In this document: positions 6,938-14,912 of the stretch, in pieces
Layout: every line of letters begins with the position of its first letter
How positions within the stretch are numbered: position 1 is the stretch's first letter
Source: an uncultured Aquimarina sp.
GTDB taxonomy: Bacteria > Bacteroidota > Bacteroidia > Flavobacteriales > Flavobacteriaceae
Assembly (NCBI GenBank): GCA_947498815.1
Contig: CANMLU010000002.1
Span: 248,001-312,000 of the forward strand
Reading direction: 5' to 3'
DNA length: 64,000 bases
The notes under the pieces: generated by a model
The model's database searches: none
What the model was told of the DNA's origin: nothing
The model's input: only the letters and a program-made list of their open reading frames with translations
Translations under genes and position numbers: made by a program

Positions 6938-7549
6938 CTAATCTGTAGCTTCAAGATCCTTTATTAAAGATTCTGCAGAATTCATACTTTTAGAATAATT
7001 TTTGAACACCCATTTGGAAAATACTATAAAAAATACAATCGCTAACGGGATAGAAATAAAAAAGGGCCAAACCGATTTTGTTCCTTCAAAAAAATCTTTA
7101 TTGTTAATTAGCTTTGTAGTTACGGGCATTATAGTAAACATCAAGACAAAACCAAGGTAATATCCCCATTTCATTCCGTTTTTAAACTGCTTCTTACTCT
7201 TGGCATATTCCAATAAAGTCTCTTTATAGTTATTGGCAGCTATGTTTACTTTGCGCATTTTATTAATCGATCTCAACGATAAAACCGGTAATACGAATAA
7301 AACAATTAAAGTAGTAATTCCGGATAACATTGTATACCAATTGTCTAATCTATTTATATTAATTAATATAAACAGGCCTGCTCCATAGCATATAACGGTT
7401 CCTATCATTTCGGGATATGCAATTCTATTTAACTGACTTCTATATTTTTCTTGTGTCATCATAATAATCATTTTATCGGTTAATTTTTTTTGTTTTTCTA
7501 ATTGGCCACTCAATTCAGACCAAACTGTTTGCATCTCTTCTAATTCCAT
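6938..7549 (-). CDS. Four-helix membrane protein co-transcribed with ECF sigma factor (putative anti-sigma)
   Basis: A 203-residue protein with a polar N-terminal 45 residues (MELEEMQTVWSELSGQLEKQKKLTDKM), then four transmembrane helices. The gene starts 6 bp after the sigma-factor stop, so they form one operon. That position, with a cytoplasmic helical N-terminus and membrane anchoring, fits an anti-sigma factor, but I do not see a ZAS-type zinc motif. The anti-sigma role is inference from context only. Confidence 0.7.
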   Translation of the reverse strand: MELEEMQTVWSELSGQLEKQKKLTDKMIIMMTQEKYRSQLNRIAYPEMIGTVICYGAGLFILININRLDNWYTMLSGITTLIVLFVLPVLSLRSINKMRKVNIAANNYKETLLEYAKSKKQFKNGMKWGYYLGFVLMFTIMPVTTKLINNKDFFEGTKSVWPFFISIPLAIVFFIVFSKWVFKNYSKSMNSAESLIKDLEATD

Positions 7550-7555
7550 TCTTTT

Positions 7556-8044
7556 TTAGTTTTTTATGATCTGTGTTTTTAATTTTTGTTTAATTCTTGA
7601 AATTCGGGTTCCAACATTACTTGGTGATAGCCCTGTGATCACCGCTATTTCTTCATATTTTTTACCTTCAAGAAGTAATAACATTAATCCTTTCTCTAAT
7701 TCATTAAGTCCCTTGATATGGGCATACAGTATTTTTAAACGCTCTTCAAACTCTGTGTCATATTGCTCGGTCTGTTGCATGATCACTTTATCTATACCTA
7801 TCTGATTTCCTCGTCTTTTTTCCTTTTTCAATCGAGTAATAGCAGTATTCAAGGCAACGCGATACATCCAGGTGCTAATTTTTGCATCTCCTCTGAAACT
7901 ATCAAATGCCTTCCACAATTGATACACAATTTCTTGATAAAGATCTTTTTGATCTTCTTGATTATTGGTATAAATGGTAGTTATCTTAAAAATAACTCCT
8001 TCATGCTCTTTAATAATTCGAGTAAACTCGTATTTTTTACTCAT
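7556..8044 (-). CDS. ECF-family RNA polymerase sigma factor
   Basis: A 162-residue sigma-70 family protein with only regions 2 and 4. Region 2 is NQEDQKDLYQEIVYQLWKAFDSFRGDAKISTWMYRVALNTAITRLKK. Region 4 is LNELEKGLMLLLLEGKKYEEIAVITGLSPSNVGTRISRIKQKLK. It directs transcription of a stress or envelope regulon and is paired with a membrane partner downstream. Its own upstream region lacks the TGTAAC-N16-CGTCTA element seen twice elsewhere in the window, so it may not read that promoter. It differs from the FecI-like sigma at 53288. Confidence 0.9.
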   Translation of the reverse strand: MSKKYEFTRIIKEHEGVIFKITTIYTNNQEDQKDLYQEIVYQLWKAFDSFRGDAKISTWMYRVALNTAITRLKKEKRRGNQIGIDKVIMQQTEQYDTEFEERLKILYAHIKGLNELEKGLMLLLLEGKKYEEIAVITGLSPSNVGTRISRIKQKLKTQIIKN

Positions 8045-8121
8045 ATAGACCTAAGTTTATTTTATAAGTATGTTATGGAATAAAAAAATCACATAATTTT
8101 TCACTTTTTTAAAATTAAGAC

Positions 8122-8157
8122 AAAAAAATAAGCCTAAATATGATCATATTTAGGCTT
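8122..8157 (-). terminator. Rho-independent terminator after the 8.2 kb secreted protein gene
   Basis: AAGCCTAAATATGA / TCATATTTAGGCTT (8130-8157) is a perfect palindrome. On the minus strand it is followed by TATTTTTTT. It separates the exported protein gene from the sigma operon. Confidence 0.85.
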
Positions 8158-8183
8158 ATAAAATAGTATTTAGAAAAAGTTTT

Positions 8184-8822
8184 CTAGTCTTTTACAACAA
8201 TCATAGTTGCTTTAACTCCCGTGGCGAGATTCCACTCATTACCAGTAATAAGATTACCTTGATCATCATATAATTGAAACTCTGCCGTATTGGGTCCCGA
8301 TTCACCCTGGTTCAAAGCTTGTATATCAATTTTATTAAATCCTTTATTCAGATTTATGCGAATACCTTGAAAAGTAGCGGTTAAAAATACCCTAGCACCA
8401 ATAACATCCTCATTAATAAAAATTCGTACAATATCTCCATCTACGTATTCATGGTCTCGATATACTAACTGCACAAATTTTCCATCACTTTTAAAGTCGC
8501 CAAAGTATTGATCACTTTTAAATTCTTCTTTAATTTCTTTATCCTTCGTAAACCATTTTGGGGTAACTTCATATGTTGGTTTAAAAAAACCATCATCTCC
8601 TGTCATACTAAAAGGTCTACTGCGCCTTCCATATTCTTCTAATTCTTTTGGTCTACTATATAAACTTGAAGTTGATGTTCCCGAAAGCCCCTTGGATATA
8701 CTATATTTACTTGTGGTAAGTTCACTTTTACTATCAATACGAAGTGAGTTGGAAGTTTCAACCTGGGCTTGAATTGAACCTCCTAAAAGCAGAAATAACA
8801 AAAGTAATATAAAGGGCCTCAT
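8184..8822 (-). CDS. Exported hypothetical protein
   Basis: The start MRPFILLLLFLLLGGSIQAQ at 8822 gives a canonical signal peptide; ATGs further upstream only add a non-signal extension. The mature 190 residues include a tyrosine/arginine-rich middle (YSRPKELEEYGRRSRPF) and a beta-rich C-terminal half (VYRDHEYVDGDIVRIFINEDVIG, INLNKGFNKIDIQALNQGE) resembling a small immunoglobulin-like or jelly-roll domain. I know no function. It is a single gene with its own terminator. Confidence 0.7.
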   Translation of the reverse strand: MRPFILLLLFLLLGGSIQAQVETSNSLRIDSKSELTTSKYSISKGLSGTSTSSLYSRPKELEEYGRRSRPFSMTGDDGFFKPTYEVTPKWFTKDKEIKEEFKSDQYFGDFKSDGKFVQLVYRDHEYVDGDIVRIFINEDVIGARVFLTATFQGIRINLNKGFNKIDIQALNQGESGPNTAEFQLYDDQGNLITGNEWNLATGVKATMIVVKD

Positions 8823-9010
8823 ATCTTTTTCATACATCAAATACCCAGTAAAGATAGGCATTCTTAATTTTTTAAGTGTTAATTGATTATGAAATATATT
8901 TTAGTACTTATGTAATTATACTATAAAAGACGAAAGAGACACCCGGTCATTACAAAATATCGCGACATATTATGAAAATCTGGTAATCGGACAAAAAAAG
9001 TCGGACTACA

Positions 9011-9042
9011 TTTGTAAGATAATCCCTATATTTCTTACTTTG
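9011..9042 (+). promoter_or_regulatory. Bacteroidota-type promoter candidate for the hybrid kinase gene
   Basis: TTTG (9011-9014) and TTACTTTG (9035-9042) are spaced 20 bp apart, one mismatch from the TTTG-N19-21-TAnnTTTG consensus of Bacteroidota sigma factor RpoD. The ATG follows 13 bp later. Confidence 0.35.
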
Positions 9043-9055
9043 CATAAAAATAGCT

Positions 9056-10306
9056 ATGACCTCTTATATTATTGGAGCAATACTCCTGGGCATAATTCTT
9101 TTTTTATGGATACGAGGTAACCGTATCAAAAAGAATCTTCTCACTAAAAATAAAGAGCTAGAATCCCTATATCAAAAAACTGATAAACAGTTTCAGATAC
9201 AACAAGATTATATTTCTATACTTAGCCAAGAGCTTAGAATTCCCTTATATGGTATCATGGGACTTACCAATCTTATTGCAGAAGAACACCCAGAGCTTAA
9301 GAATGATAAAAAACTTAAATCATTAAAATTTACTGGAGATTATTTATTGACGCTTATTAATAATGTATTGCACATAAATTATCTAGATTCCGAAAAAATT
9401 ACCCCGCAAAATATAACATTCAAGCTACAAGAAGTAACTCAAAATCTTGTAAACTCTTTTAGCTATGCTACAGAAAATAGTGATAATAAACTTTTGTATG
9501 AGTTTGACTCAAAAATTGACAATACACTTATAGGTGATCCCGCTATTCTTTCGCAAATATTGATGAACCTGATTAATAATGCTTTAAGGTTTACAAAAAA
9601 TGGTAATGTAACTTTCTCGGTGAACTTAATTAAAACAAAAGAGAGCACTTGTACTATTTCTTTCAAAATCAATCATGATGGATATGAAGTTTCTGAAGAG
9701 GATCAAAAATCCATCTATAAGGAGTTTATTAATGTCGAGAAAGCTAAAAAATCATATTTGGGAACGGGACTCAATTCTAAAATAGTTAAAAGATTAGCAG
9801 ATGCAATGGATGGAGAGGTAATGATTGAAAACAACTCTCGCTCTGGATCGGAGTATGCCTTTGTAGTAGATTTTATGTTTCCAAACACAAAAAGTAATAC
9901 TAATGATAATCTAAAAAAGGATATAAAAAGCTCTAAATTAAATGCATTGATCGTTGATGACAATAAGTTGAATTTATTGGTTGCAGAAAAAATGTTATCC
10001 AATGAAAATTTTGATTGTACAACCATAGATAATGGATTTGATGCTATAGAGCTTGCCAAAAACAATGCATATGATATTATTTTAATGGATATTAATATGC
10101 CAAAATTAAATGGGATAGGTACTACAAAAAGAATACGAGAGTTTGACAAAAAAACACCAGTTATAGCTTTAACAGCTGTAGATGTTACTCAACTAAACAG
10201 GCAAATAATTCAGGCTGGGTTAAACGATTATTTGTTAAAGCCATATAACAAAAGTAATCTTATGGAAATTGTACAAAAAAACATTGAAAATCCATTCAAT
10301 AATTAG
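9056..10306 (+). CDS. Hybrid histidine-kinase-like protein lacking the phosphoacceptor His, with intact receiver
   Basis: There is an N-terminal transmembrane helix (YIIGAILLGIILFLWI). A dimerisation helix follows whose H-box reads ISILSQELRIPLYGI, with Gln (CAA, near residue 59) where the phosphorylated His should be. The ATPase domain keeps the N-box (MNLINNALRFT) but has no DTGxGI G1 box (INHDGYEVS instead) and a weakened G2 (GTGLNSKIV). The C-terminal receiver is complete: VDD, phosphoacceptor Asp in ILMDINMP, Thr in ALTA, Lys in LLKPY. It therefore probably cannot autophosphorylate and may act as a phospho-sink or scaffold fed by another kinase. It is convergent with the M23 peptidase gene. 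Confidence 0.85.
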   Translation: MTSYIIGAILLGIILFLWIRGNRIKKNLLTKNKELESLYQKTDKQFQIQQDYISILSQELRIPLYGIMGLTNLIAEEHPELKNDKKLKSLKFTGDYLLTLINNVLHINYLDSEKITPQNITFKLQEVTQNLVNSFSYATENSDNKLLYEFDSKIDNTLIGDPAILSQILMNLINNALRFTKNGNVTFSVNLIKTKESTCTISFKINHDGYEVSEEDQKSIYKEFINVEKAKKSYLGTGLNSKIVKRLADAMDGEVMIENNSRSGSEYAFVVDFMFPNTKSNTNDNLKKDIKSSKLNALIVDDNKLNLLVAEKMLSNENFDCTTIDNGFDAIELAKNNAYDIILMDINMPKLNGIGTTKRIREFDKKTPVIALTAVDVTQLNRQIIQAGLNDYLLKPYNKSNLMEIVQKNIENPFNN

Positions 10307-10315
10307 AGGTAGGAC

Positions 10316-11284
10316 CTAATTGATAATGATTTCCTGTCCAATTTTTAAAACCGAATCTTTTTGTATTGAATTAATCTTACATATCTCAGACACTCCAAGT
10401 CCGTGCTTGTCTGCGATACGATAAAGAGTATCCCCTTTTTGTACTGTATATATCTTTTTTTGCTCTTCTTTGAGCTTATTTATATCCTCTATAGTCTTAC
10501 AAATGACAATATTACTTTTACGTGTAGATCTATGTAGTCTAGGGGTCATCCATTTTCGTGGTACAAAAAGAACATCTGAAAGAATTTTGGGCGTATCGGA
10601 AAATTCGAACAAATATTCGGGATTGATACTTCTTCCCTCGTATCGAACTTCTAAATGCAAATGACTCCCTCTTGAATTTCCTGTAACACCACCTTTTCCT
10701 ATTACTTGTCCCTTTTTTATCTCTTGATTTTCCTTTACTAAATAAGTAGACAAATGCGCGTATACAGTTTCCAATCCATTATAGTGCCTTACAACCACAG
10801 TTTTGCCATGGCCGCCATGATACCCTACATATCGTACCTTACCATCCAAAATGGATTTTACACTATCTCCGATTTGTAAATCAATATCAATTCCGTGATG
10901 TGCCCTTCTTCTTCTCCAACCATAACGAGAAGTTACAACCATTTTCCGATTTACAGGATTAGCAAATTCATTATCCTTAAATCTCAATTGAATAGGCTCT
11001 GTTATTTTCTTTCCTCTAAATGGGTTGAATATTTTAGTATTCCATGTATCTGTTAGTTTTTTCTGGTAGTACGTTTCTAACTGATCATTTACGATATCTT
11101 TTATAGAAATACTGATATCATTTTGTGGATAAATGGGTAGACGCGTGATCGAGCCGTCCAGTATTAGCACTTTATAATCATTTATTTTTCTTTCTTTTTT
11201 GTCTAATGATTGTTGAGCGTTCAACATGCATATAGACAAAAACACAAACACGCTAGATACCAGCCAATTTTTAATCAAATACAT
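10316..11284 (-). CDS. M23 family peptidase with C-terminal LysM domain
   Basis: There is a signal peptide (LVSSVFVFLSICMLNAQ). The LytM/M23 domain, about residues 110-230, carries the zinc and catalytic residues HHGIDIDL, YAHLS and HLHLEVR. A LysM peptidoglycan-binding domain closes the protein (YTVQKGDTLYRIADKHGLGVSEICKINSI). Such proteins cut peptide cross-links in the wall or activate amidases at division. All ligands are present, so it should be active. It is a single gene, 9 bp from the convergent kinase gene stop. Confidence 0.9.
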   Translation of the reverse strand: MYLIKNWLVSSVFVFLSICMLNAQQSLDKKERKINDYKVLILDGSITRLPIYPQNDISISIKDIVNDQLETYYQKKLTDTWNTKIFNPFRGKKITEPIQLRFKDNEFANPVNRKMVVTSRYGWRRRRAHHGIDIDLQIGDSVKSILDGKVRYVGYHGGHGKTVVVRHYNGLETVYAHLSTYLVKENQEIKKGQVIGKGGVTGNSRGSHLHLEVRYEGRSINPEYLFEFSDTPKILSDVLFVPRKWMTPRLHRSTRKSNIVICKTIEDINKLKEEQKKIYTVQKGDTLYRIADKHGLGVSEICKINSIQKDSVLKIGQEIIIN

Positions 11285-11614
11285 TAAATATACTTATCAT
11301 TTTACAAATTTAAAACAGATTTGGGCTAAATATCTATTCTACAAATAACCAAAAAAATAGTATGTTGTGACAAAAAATTGAGTATTTGTTTTCAACAGTA
11401 GAGGAAATTCTAAATTGATTTATGGCATTTTTCTGAAATTCAACTCCTTAAGATATATAATAAATACAGTACTTCCGTAGAGATGTTACGGGATAATTTT
11501 GATTTGCTTATCTGTTAACATTTTTTAAGAAATTGATGTGAAAAAATTAATAATCGTTCCAGCAATAAATAAAAACACTCGTAGTTTAAGTAAATGAATT
11601 ATAATTAAATAACC
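11285..11614. other. Intergenic region between divergent M23 peptidase and OmpA-like genes
   Basis: The 330 bp are A+T-rich with no credible frame on either strand. They must hold both divergent promoters, but I see no clear TTTG/TAnnTTTG pair, strong hairpin or repeat. Confidence 0.5.
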
Positions 11615-12448
11615 ATGAAAAAATCATCCACATTAATCGTGTTGTCAGGGGCTATACTATTGACATCATGTGTATCGAAAAAGAAATATGTTGCTTTGGA
11701 TCAGGAACTACAAGACACACGTAGCACTTTACAAAGAACAGTTGTAGAAAAAGAAGAATTAGAAGGTAAGTTTGCTAAAATCGAAGCTAGAGTAGCAGAT
11801 TACAATGCCAAAATAAATTCTTTAAAAGAATCTAGTAATGACCAAATGGTTATGGTAGATGATATTGCTGCAATCTCAAATAACACAAAAGAGAAAATGC
11901 GCGAAACACTTACAAAAGTAGATCCTAATAAATTGCAACAAGCAAAAACATTAAAGGACTCAATGAATCTTGCCGTTTCACATAATCTTAAGAACTCTTT
12001 AGACGACAGTTTAAAAGAAGATGAAGACATATCAATTAATATAGACAATACGGTTGTAATGATATCTATTTCTGATAAGATGTTATTCAAGACTGCTAGT
12101 TATAGAGTAAGTGATAAAGCTAATGACATTTTGCAAAAATTGGCAAATGTCATAAACTCCGAACCTAGTATAGAAGTAATGGTTGAAGGACATACAGATC
12201 CAAGAACGATAAGCAATGCAGTAGTTCAAGACAATTGGGATCTTAGCGTTAAAAGAGCAACTTCGATTGTAAGAAAATTACAAAATTCGTATAATGTTGA
12301 TCCAGCAAAACTAATCGCATCAGGAAGAAGTAGTTATAAGCCATTGGTTGATAACAACACTCAGGAAAACATGGCGATTAATAGACGTACAAAAATTGTT
12401 TTGTTACCAAATATGGATAAGTTTTTTGCCATGCTTTCGGCAAATTAG
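11615..12448 (+). CDS. OmpA-family peptidoglycan-binding lipoprotein with coiled coil
   Basis: A lipoprotein signal (ILLTSC lipobox) is followed by a coiled coil at about residues 25-75 (LDQELQDTRSTLQRTVVEKEELEGKFAKIEARV), a linker, and a C-terminal OmpA domain (VMVEGHTDPRTISNAVVQDNWDLSVKRATSIVRKL, ASGRSSYKPLVDN, NRRTKIVLLP). OmpA domains bind the diaminopimelate of peptidoglycan. The protein should tether outer membrane to wall. It is monocistronic, with its own terminator. Confidence 0.9.
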   Translation: MKKSSTLIVLSGAILLTSCVSKKKYVALDQELQDTRSTLQRTVVEKEELEGKFAKIEARVADYNAKINSLKESSNDQMVMVDDIAAISNNTKEKMRETLTKVDPNKLQQAKTLKDSMNLAVSHNLKNSLDDSLKEDEDISINIDNTVVMISISDKMLFKTASYRVSDKANDILQKLANVINSEPSIEVMVEGHTDPRTISNAVVQDNWDLSVKRATSIVRKLQNSYNVDPAKLIASGRSSYKPLVDNNTQENMAINRRTKIVLLPNMDKFFAMLSAN

Positions 12449-12474
12449 AAAGTATCCAAAAACAGAATATAAAG

Positions 12475-12505
12475 GTGCATCATAAATAATGGTGCACTTT
12501 TTTTT
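12475..12505 (+). terminator. Terminator of the OmpA-like gene
   Basis: GTGCATCAT (12475-12483) pairs with ATGGTGCAC (12489-12497) with one G-U pair, followed by eight T residues. Confidence 0.8.
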
Positions 12506-12585
12506 ATTTCTATTAAAAAGTACTCTCTAAATTAAACCTTTTCAGAATCGTCTAGTCCAATACACAAATCAATACATTAAAAACT

Positions 12586-12999
12586 ATGAAAAGTATAACA
12601 ATACACAGACTTTCGATTTCATCTCTGCTATTAGTAATCTTTATGATGACTGGTAGTTTTACAACAACAAATATTGGCACATGGGAGCATTTGGGTTCAA
12701 GAACGGTTAATTATCGTTTGGATAAAGATGTAATTAAGGTGACTGCCAGAGAGGGAGGATTTAAAAAACTTAAGATTAAAGTAACTGGTGGCTCACTTAA
12801 CATGCATAAGATGATTGTTCAATATGGAAACGGTAAGAAAGATGTTATTCAATTAAGACATAATTTTTCGCGAAGAAGCTCAACCAGGATCATAGATTTA
12901 AATGGAGGGAAAAGAATAATTAGAGATATTACTTTTATTTATGATACTAAAAATTTATCCCGTAAAAGAGCCAAGGTTCACGTCTTTGGAAAACATTAA
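12586..12999 (+). CDS. Exported small protein, possibly DUF2541-like
   Basis: A signal peptide (ISSLLLVIFMMTGSFTTT) is followed by about 110 basic, beta-rich residues: WEHLGSRTVNYRLDKDVIKVTAREGGFKKLKIKV, then MHKMIVQYGNGKKDVIQLRHNF and RSSTRIIDLNGGKRIIRDITFIYDT. The pattern of a 'lG.r.V..~D.d.i.v' strand followed by a 'R.idl.gg.R.I..i.f.Y' motif resembles DUF2541 secreted proteins. Function is unknown. It is monocistronic, ending at a bidirectional terminator. Confidence 0.7.
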   Translation: MKSITIHRLSISSLLLVIFMMTGSFTTTNIGTWEHLGSRTVNYRLDKDVIKVTAREGGFKKLKIKVTGGSLNMHKMIVQYGNGKKDVIQLRHNFSRRSSTRIIDLNGGKRIIRDITFIYDTKNLSRKRAKVHVFGKH

Positions 13000-13027
13000 A
13001 AAATATTATCTTTTTTGAGATACAATG

Positions 13028-13060
13028 ATAAAAGCAGCCCTAGTTGGTTGCTTTTATTTT
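13028..13060. terminator. Bidirectional terminator between convergent genes
   Basis: ATAAAAGCAGCC (13028-13039) pairs with GGTTGCTTTTAT (13046-13057) through one G-U pair, with T-rich tails. It overlaps the last codons of the minus-strand methyltransferase gene. Confidence 0.8.
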
Positions 13061-14268
13061 AATTTATAATAGCCGCATTTCAAATATGCCCCTTCTGCAA
13101 AGGTAACTGGATGGTCTATATCATGATACGTTTTTTCCAATACTTCAAATACCCGAGCTTTACTACTAATTGCTTCTTCAGAAATTTCAAAAAAGTCATC
13201 TGCTATAACCCGAGAAGAACAAGAAGCTAATACCAAAAGACCATTATGAGTAACCAATTGAGCTCCTAATTCTGCTAATCTTGTATATCCTTTCTTTGCC
13301 TTGACTATTTCACTTTCTCTTTTTGCAAATGAAGGCGGATCGATGACAACAAGGTCAAACTTTCTTTTTTTCTGAATCAAATTTTGCAACTCCTCAAAAG
13401 CATCGCCAACAATAATTTTATGCTCACCATTATGTTTATTAAGACTAGCATTTTCTTTTGCCATTTCAAGAGCTTGTGCGCTTATATCAAGACTTGTTAC
13501 CTCTTTTGCCCCACCACATAACGCATGAACAGAAAAACCACCTGCGTATGAAAACACATCCAATACCTTCTTATGTTTTGCAAGCTCCCCTACTCTTTTT
13601 CGATTATATCTATGATCTAAGAAATATCCGGTTTTATGTCCTTTGATAACATTGGCAGAAAATAACACTCCGTGTTCTTTAAATATAACGACTTCGCTTT
13701 CTAAAGTCCCATAAATCACTTGACCATCTTTTAAACCATAAGTCTCTCCAGAAGATTGGAGTAATCTATTTAATCGAAGTACCACAGTTTTACAAGCAGA
13801 TATTTCGATTAAATGTGGTATCATTAAATTCAAATAAGGAAACCAAATATGAGAATATAATTTTATGACCAAGATCTGGTCATAAACATCTGCAATGAAA
13901 CCAGGAAGATTATCATTTTCTCCAAATATCAATCTATAGCTATTCGTAGCTGTTTCAAGAAGTGGTTTACGAATATCAAAGGCTTTTTTAATTTTTGTGA
14001 TGAACCACTGCTCATTAATCTGGGTAGGTTTTCCAAACTCAATTAATTTAACCTTAATTGGAGAATGAGGATCATATAAACCACATGCCAAAAAATCATT
14101 TTTTTTGGTATCATAAACGATCACCAAATCGCCAGACTTACCTTGTATATTTTGTTTTACTATACTATCATTGAATATCCATGGATGCCGCCGCTTCACC
14201 ATTTTTTCTGATGAAGGTTTTAGTTTTACCGCGATTCTCTTGGTTGCTATGTCTGGAAGAATTTTCAT
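13054..14268 (-). CDS. RlmI-like class I rRNA methyltransferase (23S rRNA m5C)
   Basis: A 404-residue protein with an N-terminal PUA-like RNA-binding domain (KPSSEKMVKRRHPWIFNDSI, GDLVIVYDTKKNDFLACGLYD). The Rossmann methyltransferase domain has GYFLDHRYNR, motif I VLDVFSYAGGFSVHAL, motif II SLDISAQALEMAKENA, motif IV VIDPPSFAKRESEI and the LASCSSRV motif. This matches the RlmI/RlmK-type 23S rRNA cytosine-C5 methyltransferases acting on free SAM. The start MKILPDIATKRIAVKLKPSS is well placed. A candidate small RNA lies 53 bp upstream on the same strand. Confidence 0.88.
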   Translation of the reverse strand: MKILPDIATKRIAVKLKPSSEKMVKRRHPWIFNDSIVKQNIQGKSGDLVIVYDTKKNDFLACGLYDPHSPIKVKLIEFGKPTQINEQWFITKIKKAFDIRKPLLETATNSYRLIFGENDNLPGFIADVYDQILVIKLYSHIWFPYLNLMIPHLIEISACKTVVLRLNRLLQSSGETYGLKDGQVIYGTLESEVVIFKEHGVLFSANVIKGHKTGYFLDHRYNRKRVGELAKHKKVLDVFSYAGGFSVHALCGGAKEVTSLDISAQALEMAKENASLNKHNGEHKIIVGDAFEELQNLIQKKRKFDLVVIDPPSFAKRESEIVKAKKGYTRLAELGAQLVTHNGLLVLASCSSRVIADDFFEISEEAISSKARVFEVLEKTYHDIDHPVTFAEGAYLKCGYYKLK

Positions 14269-14321
14269 CTTGACAAGAATAGTAATATTTTTTCTATTCC
14301 AATCCCTTTTAAGAGTGAATT

Positions 14322-14402
14322 AAAAAGAAAAAGCACTCATCCCAAGAAATATCAGGATAAGCGCCTTTGGTGTATGGTTAAACTAATTCGTTTATTGCTT
14401 AT
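14322..14402 (-). ncRNA. Candidate ECF-dependent small RNA (about 80 nt) with intrinsic terminator
   Basis: Reading the minus strand, an ECF-type promoter at 14436-14409 is followed by about 40 nt with no frame. A terminator then follows: GCGCTTATCC (14364-14355), a 12-nt loop, GGATGAGTGC (14342-14333) pairing fully with two G-U pairs, and TTTTTCTTTTT. The transcript start is inferred at about 14402. The RNA would end 53 bp before the RlmI start codon, so the alternative is a conditional leader of that gene. Everything here is inferred from promoter and hairpin alone. Confidence 0.45.
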
Positions 14403-14408
14403 ATCTAC

Positions 14409-14436
14409 TAGACGAACACTATTGGCTTTTGTTACA
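14409..14436 (-). promoter_or_regulatory. ECF-sigma-type promoter, TGTAAC-N16-CGTCTA
   Basis: On the minus strand TGTAAC (14436-14431) and CGTCTA (14414-14409) are spaced 16 bp apart, identical to the element at 3205-3232. Downstream bases GTAGATATAAGCAAT mirror GTAAGTATATAACAAT there. Confidence 0.5.
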
Positions 14437-14524
14437 AAAAAATCAATTCTTTTTTAATTTGAAGTAAAAAACACTATTCATTATTCGATAAAACATCGTT
14501 TGCTTAAAAAAATAAAACCACCTA

Positions 14525-14548
14525 ACATATTTATAAAATTAAATATGT
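14525..14548. promoter_or_regulatory. Perfect 9-6-9 palindrome, ArsR operator candidate 1
   Basis: ACATATTTA-TAAAAT-TAAATATGT is a perfect inverted repeat 11 bp before the arsR-like ATG. A near-identical copy precedes the next gene. A TATATTTG box at 14548-14555 abuts it and may be the -7 element of the promoter it controls. Confidence 0.6.
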
Positions 14549-14559
14549 ATATTTGTTTT

Positions 14560-14871
14560 ATGAAAGACAAGAACATACTTGAAATCAATAAAGCCTTATC
14601 CAACGCTACGCGATTGGACATCTTAAAATGGCTCAAAAATCCTGAGGCCAACTTTCCTCCTCATAAGGATTTAGGACATTTTAATGATGGGGTTTGTGGT
14701 CAAAACATTCAGGATAAGGCCGGGTTATCGCAACCCACTATTTCGCACTATCTTTCTGGTATGTATAAAGCCGGTTTACTAATTACCACCAGACATGGAA
14801 AATGGACTTATTTTAAAAGAAATGAAAAGGTAATCCAGGAATACTTGAACACTCTAAATAATGAACTTTAA
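14560..14871 (+). CDS. ArsR-family winged-helix transcriptional regulator
   Basis: About 103 residues with the ArsR winged helix: EINKALSNATRLDILKWLKNPE, then VCGQNIQDKAGLSQPTISHYLSGMYKAGLLITTRHGKWTYFKR. ATG 14560 was taken as the start because the longer frame runs through the palindrome. The single Cys near the helix-turn-helix is not a metal motif. It heads a five-gene operon of small-molecule enzymes. Palindromes before this gene and before the next one make it the likely autorepressor. Confidence 0.88.
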   Translation: MKDKNILEINKALSNATRLDILKWLKNPEANFPPHKDLGHFNDGVCGQNIQDKAGLSQPTISHYLSGMYKAGLLITTRHGKWTYFKRNEKVIQEYLNTLNNEL

Positions 14872-14884
14872 AAAAATTTAATGA

Positions 14885-14908
14885 ACATATTTATAAAATT
14901 AAATATAT
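14885..14908. promoter_or_regulatory. Second copy of the ArsR operator candidate
   Basis: ACATATTTA-TAAAAT-TAAATATAT repeats the upstream palindrome with only the last two bases changed; 23 bases (14884-14906) are identical to 14524-14546. It sits 5 bp before the ATG of the SDR gene, so the repressor would control both its own gene and the enzymes. Confidence 0.6.
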
Positions 14909-14912
14909 AATT

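Noticed and set aside
12549-12554. Third CGTCTA ECF promoter upstream of the 12586 gene
   Set aside because: No TGTAAC or similar -35 at 16 bp upstream.
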